Source: Nitrospinia bacterium
GTDB lineage: Bacteria > Nitrospinota > Nitrospinia > Nitrospinales > JAJDAT01
Assembly: GCA_029261715.1 (NCBI GenBank)
Contig: JAJDAT010000025.1
Coordinates: 248,001 to 312,000, forward strand
DNA length: 64,000 bases
Reading direction: 5' to 3'
This document shows, piece by piece, positions 1 to 8,683 of the stretch. The position numbers were made by a program, and so were the translations under genes. The notes beneath the pieces were generated by a model. That model was not told where the DNA came from. It saw only the letters and a program-made list of their open reading frames with translations, and searched no databases. Each line of letters starts with the position of its first letter. Position 1 is the first letter of the stretch.

Positions 1-2
1 TT

Positions 3-494
3 TCCGGGAGTAAAGTAATTTATAGAAAAGACCTAGCGTTGACAGCTAAAGATAACGTTACCATTTCTAACGGTTCGAGCGTCGAAGCGCATATTTCTGG
101 GAAGAACGCTAGCTTTTCGGCGACAGCCGACTCTGATCAATTAAATGGAGGTGGATTTTCTTTGGATGGAACGAGTTCTATCACCACCCAAGGCGGTAAC
201 GTGACCTTAATAGGAAATACGGTAACCAATAGTGGAACGATAACAACCAATGGAGGTACTTTAACCACTACCGAAAGATCTACAGGAGATGGTTCCAGTA
301 GTAGCACTTCGAGTCCTAGTTCTGTTAACGAAACCAGCTCTTCAGTTTCTGGAGTGAGTTCAAGCTCATCATCATCCAGTAATTTACCAATACCATTAAC
401 CCCGGAAGAGATAAGGGCTATTGATGAACGTAATAATGTTCAGTTTGTAAGTAGATTTTTTAAGAAGCTTGGCGATAACCCCGGCGGTTGTTAA
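3..494 (+). CDS. C-terminal end of a large repetitive surface/adhesin-like protein (filamentous-haemagglutinin/polymorphic type), truncated by window edge
   Basis: Frame of the listed ORF is open to the left edge (SGSKVIYRKDLALTAKDNV...). Contains N/G/T-rich beta-helix-like repeats (GGNVTLIGNTVTNSGTITTNGGTLTTT), then a poly-Ser linker and a short C-terminal tail. Confidence 0.6.
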   Translation, partial: SGSKVIYRKDLALTAKDNVTISNGSSVEAHISGKNASFSATADSDQLNGGGFSLDGTSSITTQGGNVTLIGNTVTNSGTITTNGGTLTTTERSTGDGSSSSTSSPSSVNETSSSVSGVSSSSSSSSNLPIPLTPEEIRAIDERNNVQFVSRFFKKLGDNPGGC

Positions 495-3052
495 ACTGTT
501 TTAAGTTTAAGCCAAAAAAGCCATTCAAATATATAGTCATATCTATAATAGTCTATTCGTTGTTTTTGGTTCTTTATTATCCATTCCTTAGCTAAACTTT
601 CTGCTTCGGCAATATGATCAGGCAGCATTTTTTTTTCGATTTTTTTTTTGAATGCTCTACTTTTATTACTTCCATTTTTTATTGCTATAATTAACCACTT
701 TAGCCCATTAATATAATTTTTTTCATCATTAATTAGGCATACCATACAACCAAGTGAAAATTGGGCTAAAGTTAAATTTTCTTCTGCGGCTCTATTTAAT
801 AGTTTAAAGCTCTCCTCGAAATTTTGAGTGATACCCTCTCCATTCCAATACATTAAACTTAGATTATATAGCCCGTGTGCCTGATTTTGCTCGGCAGCTT
901 TGCTGTACCACTCGACTGCTTTTTTGTAATCTTCAGGAACTCCATGTCCATAATAGTACATTTCGCCAATGTTGTTTTGTGCAACAGCTAGATTTTGCCA
1001 TGCTGCTTTATGATAAAGCTTAAGGGCTTTCTTATAATCACGAGCGACCCCTTGCCCAAGTAGATACATAGTGCCAAGATTGTTATATGCACCTAAATTT
1101 TCTTGGTCTATGGCTTTATGATAATATTGGAAGGCTTTTTTATAATTTTTCAATCCTCCTTTTCTGTCTTGATATATGCTGCCAAGACGTAATAGTGCTT
1201 CTGCATTACTTTTTTCTGCTGCTTTCGAATACCATTTAATGGCTCCTTTATAATGTTTTTTTCTCTCTTTCGTATATATGTTACTAAAATTTAAACATAT
1301 TGCGCCGAGGTTCAATTGAGCAAGCACGTAACCTTGTTCTGCCGGAAACTGATACCATCGTTTTGCTATTTGCAGATCTCTATTCACAACCTTTCCTTCT
1401 TCATACATAACGCCAAAATTATTTTGAGCTTTACCATGGCCTTTCTCTGAGGCTTTACGATACCAATTGTGAGCTATTATAAGGTTTTGATCGACTTCTT
1501 TTCCTTCTTCATAAATGACTCCAAGGTTAAATTGCGCTTCTGAATCCTCTTTTCGTGAGGCAATTTTTAATTGTTCCAAACTTTTGACTTCTTTGGATAA
1601 ACCATATCTTTTATTATTTTCTTTTAAAGAATTTTCAGGTTTTTCTTCTAATGATTTTATTTGATCTTTTAATTTGTCATCATTTAGTTCGTTATTATTC
1701 TTTGTTCTATCTGAAAGAGGAGGCAAACCCTTTAATCGGCCGATATGATCTTCTAAGTCGAGATAACTAGGATTTTCTGGTTCTAGTTGAATTGTTTTTT
1801 CATAAGCATGTTGTGCGACTTCGAAATCGACTCGGTTTTCCGCCAAAAGGCCTAATTGATAGTTAATCTTAGCCGCTAATAAGGGTTGTTTTGTTACCAT
1901 TTTTTTTAATATATATTCAGCCATGGCTGCATTACCAGTTTCCAAAGACGTTAACGCCTGTTTGCATTCGAGATCTTCAAACTGGGTGTGAAATTTAATC
2001 AATAGATTTTTAGCTCTTTTTAAAGTTGCTTTAAAATCTTTGAGATTCTTTTCGAGGTTGTCGCGTTTATTTTTAATGACTTCAAGTTGAAGTATTAGAA
2101 ATTTTTCTTGTTCTGAATCTTTTTCCAGGATATGAGATAGTTTTCTTTTGATTTCATTTTCTTGTTTCGCAAGTTGTTCTTTTGTTTTTTGAAGTTTCTC
2201 GTATTTCTGCTGAAGGACTGAATATTTGGCTTCTAATGATTTTATGGTCTCTAATTTCTTGTTATTAGAAGTTAGCTCTTTTTTAATGATAGATTTTTCT
2301 TTATTTAATAAATCTTCTTCATTCGTTTTTTGAATCCGTTCTTCTTTTAACGCCTTCAAACGGGATTCCAAGGTTTTTATTTTTTCTTGATCTTTTTTTC
2401 TAATATCTTCAAGTTCAAGTTTTAATTGTTTTTCTCTTTGATCCAATAAGATTTTATAGTTTTCGCGGAGTTTTCTTCTAGAGGATAGCCATGGAATTAA
2501 TGACACCAAGGGATCTATAGTTTTCTTAAAAAACCATAGAAATTTATATTTAAAATAATCAACAAACCTAATAAAAAATGAAGCTTTTTCGGGGAGTTTA
2601 ATTTCAGCCTTAGATTTTTCTTCGGACGGAGATTTTGAGGCGTCGGTTTGAGAAGCTATAATTTTTTTTAAACTAGTAATTAAGGTGTGAAGTTTCTTTT
2701 TAGAGGCGCCTCCATACAGCTGAAAATAATGAATTCCGGTTAGTTGATAACGCAATTCGTCGGGAATGAGAACCTTTTCTAAAAATATAGGAAATATTTT
2801 TTTTCTTTCATCGAAGGCGAGGGAAACTTCACGAATTACATGAAATGAGGAAAAAGATGCTTTTGTGGCAAGAAGAATTACAATGTTACAATTTCTAATA
2901 GCTTTGACTATTTCAATTTGCCAATAAGTAGACGCATCGATATTTTTCTGATCGATCCATATAGAAATATGATTAGCTTGGAGTTTTTTTGTAAAGTTAT
3001 TAACCCAAGTTTGATCTTTTCTCGAATAGCTAATAAATACTTCTTTGGACAT
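491..3052 (-). CDS. TIR domain - long coiled coil - Sel1/TPR repeat protein
   Basis: N-terminus MSKEVFISYSRKDQTWVNNFTKKL...ISIWIDQKNI is TIR-like; K/E-rich coiled coil follows; C-terminus has many Sel1-like repeats (AQNNFGVMYEEGKVVNRDLQIAKRWYQ, AYNNLGTMYLLGQGVARDYKKALKLYHKAA). Confidence 0.85.
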   Translation of the reverse strand: MSKEVFISYSRKDQTWVNNFTKKLQANHISIWIDQKNIDASTYWQIEIVKAIRNCNIVILLATKASFSSFHVIREVSLAFDERKKIFPIFLEKVLIPDELRYQLTGIHYFQLYGGASKKKLHTLITSLKKIIASQTDASKSPSEEKSKAEIKLPEKASFFIRFVDYFKYKFLWFFKKTIDPLVSLIPWLSSRRKLRENYKILLDQREKQLKLELEDIRKKDQEKIKTLESRLKALKEERIQKTNEEDLLNKEKSIIKKELTSNNKKLETIKSLEAKYSVLQQKYEKLQKTKEQLAKQENEIKRKLSHILEKDSEQEKFLILQLEVIKNKRDNLEKNLKDFKATLKRAKNLLIKFHTQFEDLECKQALTSLETGNAAMAEYILKKMVTKQPLLAAKINYQLGLLAENRVDFEVAQHAYEKTIQLEPENPSYLDLEDHIGRLKGLPPLSDRTKNNNELNDDKLKDQIKSLEEKPENSLKENNKRYGLSKEVKSLEQLKIASRKEDSEAQFNLGVIYEEGKEVDQNLIIAHNWYRKASEKGHGKAQNNFGVMYEEGKVVNRDLQIAKRWYQFPAEQGYVLAQLNLGAICLNFSNIYTKERKKHYKGAIKWYSKAAEKSNAEALLRLGSIYQDRKGGLKNYKKAFQYYHKAIDQENLGAYNNLGTMYLLGQGVARDYKKALKLYHKAAWQNLAVAQNNIGEMYYYGHGVPEDYKKAVEWYSKAAEQNQAHGLYNLSLMYWNGEGITQNFEESFKLLNRAAEENLTLAQFSLGCMVCLINDEKNYINGLKWLIIAIKNGSNKSRAFKKKIEKKMLPDHIAEAESLAKEWIIKNQKQRIDYYRYDYIFEWLFWLKLKTV

Positions 3053-3422
3053 TTTTAGAAATAAGCGTAAATAACAATTTAATCGGATTAATTCTCTTAA
3101 TTAAATTTTAGAATGTGATTTTAGTGTTTTATTTTGCAATAATTTTTGCATATAAAATTTTGAATTTCACCCATTAATTTCATCGTTAACATTTGCTAAT
3201 TCCATCTATATCTAGAAATAAATATTTTGAAATGGCTTAAGGCTGGATTGCTTATATAGATTTGTTTAACTTATTGGTTCGATGCTTTAAATAATAACTT
3301 TAATAACAAATATTTATTAAAAGTTTATTTTAAAATAATAAAAAAATTAGCTTTTAAATAGCACTTCCGATCAATACAATATTGTTAGTTTCTTATTTTT
3401 CTCTAGCCTTTGAAGAGCCACA

Positions 3423-5495
3423 TTGATCCTCCAATTTTTTAAGAAAATATTTTTCTTCATCTATAGTTTAATCCTTCTTGGGATTGTGCTTTCGCTTCTT
3501 GTCTACGTTAATGTCCAAAACGATATTCCTAGACTTCCTAAAAAGTTAAGCTTCTTAAATTTAAGTTTGCCTACAGAGATATATTCTTCTGACGGAAACT
3601 TAATAAAAGTTCTTGGACGCCGAAATCCTGTCGGAATTGAAGAAATATCTCCTCACTTTTTAAACGCTATTGTTTCTGTTGAAGACGCGCGGTTTTATAA
3701 ACATAGAGGGGTGGCTCATATTTCTTTAGCCCGAGCTTTATATATTAATTTGAAAAAGGGACGCGTTATTCAAGGCGGCAGTACTATAAGCCAGCAATTA
3801 GCAAAAAATTTGTTTTTTTCGTTTGAGAGAAACTGGTTGAGAAAAGTGAAAGAACTATTGATTGCTCTACAAATGGAGGCCTCATTTAGTAAGCAAGAAA
3901 TTCTTGAGGCTTATAGCAATCAAATTTATTTTGGCAATGGAGCTTATGGCGTAGAAGATGCTAGTAAAGTTTATTTTGGTAGTCGGGCCAAGGATCTGAC
4001 TTTGCTGCAATCTGCTACGTTAGCTGGCATTCCTCATGCTCCTAACCAGGCAAATCCATTTTCAAATTATGAAAGGTCTCAAAAGCGCGCGCTATATATT
4101 TTGGATAGGATGATTTCAGAGGGGTATATAAGTTCGGATGAAAAGACAGAGGCGTTTAATTCCAGTCTGAATTTAACAACGCCCGATGAACGCGCTGACC
4201 CGAATCAATATTTTGTCGATTATATTTTGGATAAGTTGGAAAAAGATTATGGCAAGGAATTCGTCTATTTCGGCGGGCTTAAAATTTTCACTACTTTGAA
4301 TACTCGATGGCAAAAATACGCTCAAGAAGCAGTTAGTAACCATTTAAAGTTTTTAGAAAAAAGTATGCCCGTAGGTGAGAACAAAAGAGAGCCTTTGCAA
4401 TCAGCTTTAGTTTCAGTTGAAAATCAGACAGGGGCTGTTCGGGTCATGCTGGGCGGAAGGAACTATTCCTATAGTCAATTTAACCGCGCTGTGTCGAATA
4501 ATCGGATGCCTGGTTCTTCTTTTAAGCCATTTGTGTATTTAACGGGTATGGAAACTCTGGGGTATCACCCAGGCGCTGTTGTTGTGGACGAACCTGTGAC
4601 TTTCAATTTGCCTGGAGGTAAATCATGGTCGCCTGCGAATTTTGGCAACAAATACATGGGTAATATCATTTTGAAAAAAGCGCTCATGCATTCAGTTAAT
4701 TTGATTTCGGCTCAATTAGTTTGGCAGGTTAAACCGGAAAAAGTTATTGAGACAGCTAGAAAATTTGGGATTATGAGTCCTCTTGGTAATAATTTATCTT
4801 TGGCCCTTGGGACTTCTGGAGTTTCTCCTTTAGAAATGGCCGCTGCCTATAGTGTCTTAGCAAATTTAGGGATTTGGAATGAACCCTATTTTATTAAGAA
4901 AATAGAAGATTTTAACGGCCATCGACTTCAGGAACGTTTTTTTCGAAGCGTTCAAAAGTATTCTCCTAAGAAAATCTATCCTTTAGTGGATATGATGAAA
5001 GGTGTTATTGAAGGAGGAACAGGAAGAACCGTAAAGAGGATGGGATTCGACCGACCTGCGGGAGGGAAAACTGGAACGACCAACGATGGTAAAGATGCTT
5101 GGTTTATAGGGTTTACTAAGGAGTTGTCCACTTCGGTATGGGTTGGTAAGGATAATAATGAACCTATGACCGATGTGAATGGAAGAGAGATGACTGGTGG
5201 ACGCGGGGCGGCTCCCATTTGGACATTCTTTATGGAAAAAGCTTTGGAAGGTAAAGAAAAGAAACAATTTCCAGTTCCTGAAGGAATAAAATTTGTTTCA
5301 GTGGATTACCAAACAGGTTTGCCGACAGATAAACCAAGTGTTAATTCCCTTAAAATCGCAATTTCTAAAGAGGTGGAATTTCCAAAGCCAGAGGAGGAGT
5401 TGAAGGAGAAAACTCTTTCGAAAAATGAAGAATTAAAAGAAGAAATTGTTCCAAAAGTCATAAAACCTTCTGGAAATGAAGAGGGTGGTTTATGA
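3423..5495 (+). CDS. mrcA: Penicillin-binding protein 1A, bifunctional transglycosylase/transpeptidase
   Basis: VSVEDARFYKHRGV and QGGSTISQQLAKN (GT51), NRMPGSSFKPFVY (SxxK) and GGKTGTTNDGKDAWFIGFT (KTG) motifs; N-terminal TM. Confidence 0.92.
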   Translation: MILQFFKKIFFFIYSLILLGIVLSLLVYVNVQNDIPRLPKKLSFLNLSLPTEIYSSDGNLIKVLGRRNPVGIEEISPHFLNAIVSVEDARFYKHRGVAHISLARALYINLKKGRVIQGGSTISQQLAKNLFFSFERNWLRKVKELLIALQMEASFSKQEILEAYSNQIYFGNGAYGVEDASKVYFGSRAKDLTLLQSATLAGIPHAPNQANPFSNYERSQKRALYILDRMISEGYISSDEKTEAFNSSLNLTTPDERADPNQYFVDYILDKLEKDYGKEFVYFGGLKIFTTLNTRWQKYAQEAVSNHLKFLEKSMPVGENKREPLQSALVSVENQTGAVRVMLGGRNYSYSQFNRAVSNNRMPGSSFKPFVYLTGMETLGYHPGAVVVDEPVTFNLPGGKSWSPANFGNKYMGNIILKKALMHSVNLISAQLVWQVKPEKVIETARKFGIMSPLGNNLSLALGTSGVSPLEMAAAYSVLANLGIWNEPYFIKKIEDFNGHRLQERFFRSVQKYSPKKIYPLVDMMKGVIEGGTGRTVKRMGFDRPAGGKTGTTNDGKDAWFIGFTKELSTSVWVGKDNNEPMTDVNGREMTGGRGAAPIWTFFMEKALEGKEKKQFPVPEGIKFVSVDYQTGLPTDKPSVNSLKIAISKEVEFPKPEEELKEKTLSKNEELKEEIVPKVIKPSGNEEGGL

Positions 5496-7027
5496 CCTAT
5501 CAAACTATTAAATACTTTCTTGTTCGAGTTGGTATTAGCATTTTTTTGATGGGGTTTTTGGGATTTATGATCCTTTACTTTTTTCATGAAGTTGCTTCTA
5601 CGGCGGGTCGAATTGACGATGATATTTTGCATTGGATATTGTCGGCGGTATTTTTGTTTTTTGGTTTTGTGGTTTATGGGTTGTGGGGAGAACGTAGGTT
5701 TGAAAAGGCTTTAAAAAAACTTAGAGATATTGAAGCAAATGAAGATGAAATGGGTAATATCGTTCAATTTGAGCGTTTAATAAGTTTTACTCATTCTTCC
5801 TTTTTCTTGCCTGGTATGGGGAAAAAATTACGAGATGACGTTATTAAAGAGTATGCAGATTATCTCCATTCAATGGGAAAGGACGATCCCAAAGCCCTTA
5901 GAATTTATTTAAAAGCTTATTTACAAGACCCAAAAGATTCTCGCTTTCGCTTACCAATTCTGGCGTCTTTAAAAAGACAAAGCCAATTACCTACGGAAGA
6001 AATAGATCTTTTATTATTGATGTTTAAAACTGGAAAAGTAGAAGATAAAAATATAGCTTCCCAGTTAGCTGATATATTTATGAGCAAGAACTGGTTTAAT
6101 CAAAAGACAGAGCCGGTTTTTATAAAAGCCGTTGAAAGCGGGTTGGAAAATTCTAATGATGTGGTTCATTTTGTTCTACCGCGTCTTTTGAAAAAGAATC
6201 GGACAGATGAATATGCTCTTAAATTTTTTCTCAAATCGTTGTCTTATGCGGGGGCTTCTGCGGAACAAATTAAACTAACTTTAGGAAAAAACTATTGCGA
6301 AGGACATTGGGAATCGGTTGATCCTGATTTACATGCTCAGTGCGGGCTTGTATTTGAAGAATTGACGGAAAAACAAAAAGAAGAACTGACAAAGGAAATT
6401 TTAAATAACAAAGTTGATGAAAGATGGAAAAGAGTTAAATTATTCGGCGATGAAGATCTAGAAACGCTAAAGCGATTGCAGTTTCGGTTTGGAGTTGTTA
6501 GATCTGGATGGACTCAAATAAAAGAAGGAGTTCGTTATTTCAGTTTGTTATTAAAAAAGGGAACAAAAAGAGTTTTATTGAGCGTACTGGATTTACTTAT
6601 TCAATTTGGAAGATTAGGGTTGGGGGCAAAATTATCCACTTTGTTTATTCTAATTCTTGGTGGAGCCATATTTTTTCAGATTCAAAAAAGTCCACGACTT
6701 ATTGATTCTCCCGTGCTTCCTAAAAAAATTACTGAATCAAGTTTAGACGCTCGACCTCAAAGACAAAATCAAATTGAATACACCTTACAAATTGCCGCCA
6801 CCACTCGCAAAAAACAAGCCAATAAAATGACCGCTAAGTTAAAAAAGAAAGGCGTTAATGGGTTATATGTTGTAAAGACGGCTAGAAGAGGGGGAGGACA
6901 TTGGTTCAAAATACGTGTTGGTAGTTTTTCTGATCAAGAAAAAGCAAAAGAGTTAGGGGCAAAACTAGCGGGCCAAAAATTAATTCAAAATTATTTTGTT
7001 ATCGCTAATAAGAAACGAATGCCTTAA
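5492..7027 (+). CDS. Membrane protein with helical-repeat region and C-terminal SPOR domain
   Basis: Overlaps the PBP1A stop by 4 nt; N-terminal TMs, central TM, C-terminal YTLQIAATTRKKQANKMTAKLKKKGVNGLYVVKTARRGGGHWFKIRVGSFSDQEKAKEL (SPOR). Confidence 0.8.
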   Translation: MTYQTIKYFLVRVGISIFLMGFLGFMILYFFHEVASTAGRIDDDILHWILSAVFLFFGFVVYGLWGERRFEKALKKLRDIEANEDEMGNIVQFERLISFTHSSFFLPGMGKKLRDDVIKEYADYLHSMGKDDPKALRIYLKAYLQDPKDSRFRLPILASLKRQSQLPTEEIDLLLLMFKTGKVEDKNIASQLADIFMSKNWFNQKTEPVFIKAVESGLENSNDVVHFVLPRLLKKNRTDEYALKFFLKSLSYAGASAEQIKLTLGKNYCEGHWESVDPDLHAQCGLVFEELTEKQKEELTKEILNNKVDERWKRVKLFGDEDLETLKRLQFRFGVVRSGWTQIKEGVRYFSLLLKKGTKRVLLSVLDLLIQFGRLGLGAKLSTLFILILGGAIFFQIQKSPRLIDSPVLPKKITESSLDARPQRQNQIEYTLQIAATTRKKQANKMTAKLKKKGVNGLYVVKTARRGGGHWFKIRVGSFSDQEKAKELGAKLAGQKLIQNYFVIANKKRMP

Positions 7028-7643
7028 CTATATCTTGATAGATATTTGTTTCAGATTCGATTTTGAGTCCTGCTTTGCGGATATTATTCCCCGTATCTCG
7101 ATCTAATCTAGTTCCTGAAAGCCGAGTAGAAATTTGGTTCATGTATTTTAGAATAAGTGAGTACAGTGGGTTTCGGCTTAATACATGTTCGAATGAATAT
7201 ATTTTACCTCCTGGTTTTAAAACTCGGCGTAGCTCTCTAAATCCATCAACTGGATTTTCTACAGTGCAGAATACGCAGACTGTAACGATTGAATCGAAAG
7301 CATGATCGGCAAATCCTAATGATTCGGCGTTCATTATAATAGGATTGATGTTGCCCTGGTATTTTTCAATACGTCGTTTTGCATTTTTTAACATGTTGGC
7401 GCTAATATCGATAGCAATAATATTTAAATTAGGGGGGAAGTTGCTAATCTCTTGCCCGGTACCAATTCCCACATATAAGACTTGGCCTTTAAGGTTTTTG
7501 AAAAAATCCGTTTGCGGTTTTTTCCAACGTCGCGAATCTCCACTTTTAAGAAAATCGTAAAACTTTGCTACGCCATCATATCCTTTTGGTTTATCTTTCA
7601 TTAAGAACCTGTCCATTGAATTTATGATCGGACCACGCGACAT
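7005..7643 (-). CDS. Class I SAM-dependent methyltransferase
   Basis: GQVLYVGIGTGQEISNFPPNLNIIAIDISANMLKNA, FDSIVTVCVFCTVENPVDGFRELRRVLKPGGKIYSFEH. Confidence 0.85.
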   Translation of the reverse strand: MSRGPIINSMDRFLMKDKPKGYDGVAKFYDFLKSGDSRRWKKPQTDFFKNLKGQVLYVGIGTGQEISNFPPNLNIIAIDISANMLKNAKRRIEKYQGNINPIIMNAESLGFADHAFDSIVTVCVFCTVENPVDGFRELRRVLKPGGKIYSFEHVLSRNPLYSLILKYMNQISTRLSGTRLDRDTGNNIRKAGLKIESETNIYQDIVKAFVSY

Positions 7644-7959
7644 ATGTGAATATAATTAAGGAAACTAGCGCTCCGGTAAAAGCTACTTGATTTAACGAAA
7701 TATGTTCAGCTGTTCCTAGCATTCCTCCTATCATACCGCACGACATAGTTACCAAGAAGAGAGGTATCATTATCTCAAACCCACCAAAGACAACGGTCAA
7801 AGGAATCATTAAAACAATCATAAAAAGCATACCTATGATGTCTCCTAATATCATTCCTAAAAACATATTCCATGAATTTGGGACAATTGTCGCAGAAGTT
7901 ACTGCGGTAATTGTTCCAGATAGAGTTTGAACGGTAGGATCGATAAATTTATATTTCAT
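7591..7959 (-). CDS. Small multi-pass membrane protein, unknown function
   Basis: Several hydrophobic segments; overlaps the downstream methyltransferase start, suggesting translational coupling. Confidence 0.6.
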   Translation of the reverse strand: MKYKFIDPTVQTLSGTITAVTSATIVPNSWNMFLGMILGDIIGMLFMIVLMIPLTVVFGGFEIMIPLFLVTMSCGMIGGMLGTAEHISLNQVAFTGALVSLIIFTYVAWSDHKFNGQVLNER

Positions 7960-8096
7960 AAAAAACTCAAATTATTTTGATATGGTTGGGTGATTTTTTT
8001 TGATATTCCAAAAAAATATTTTTTCAATTCACTTTATTTTTTATGGATTTAAATTACAATGGATATAATCCGTGATTGTCCATTTAATTTATTTTA

Positions 8097-8668
8097 GAAT
8101 CAAAAGAGCAAAAAGTGTTAGAAGAAATTGAAGACAGATCGCAGATTGAAGATATATTGATGAGATTTTAGATTTATCTAGGATTGAAGCTGGAAAGCTG
8201 GAAGTGACTCTTAATGAGGTGTTTTTAAAGCCCTTGATAGATGGAGTTTTTAATCTAGCAAAACCTTTTGCCATAGAAAATAAAATTGAAGTCCAAGTTG
8301 AAGAATTCGAAAACCTTGCTATAAAAGCTGATTTCTTTCGAATTAAACAGGTTTTATTTAACCTGCTTTCTAACGCCATAAAATATAATAAAAAGGATGG
8401 AAAGGTTTTAATTAGCGTCGTAAGGACGAAGGTTTTGCCACAATTAAAATATCAGATACGGGTTTTGGAATACCAATAGATAAACATGATCGGTTATTCG
8501 ATCCATTTGATCGATTAGATTTAGACGAGGCAAAAATCCAGGGCGTTGGTATTGGATTGACAATTTCTAATTATTTAATAAAGCTGATGAATGGATAGCT
8601 TGAGTTTGAAAGTGTTGAAGGAGAGGGAACAGTTTTTTTTGTTCGACTACCATTTGCGGCTAAATAGT
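8097..8668 (+). pseudogene. Degraded sensor histidine kinase remnant (HisKA end + HATPase_c)
   Basis: DEILDLSRIEAGKLEVTLNEVFLKPL from about 8159, N-box LFNLLSNAIKYN; frame change near 8423 into DEGFATIKISDTGFGIPIDKHDRLFDPFDR and VGIGLTISNYLIKLMNG*LEFESVEGEGTVFFVRLPF with an in-frame TAG. Confidence 0.75.
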
Positions 8669-8683
8669 TTTAAGAAATAAAAA

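Noticed and set aside
4976-5267. Two overlapping minus-strand ORFs inside the PBP1A gene
   Set aside because: Antisense to a strongly conserved coding region, no start context or homology.
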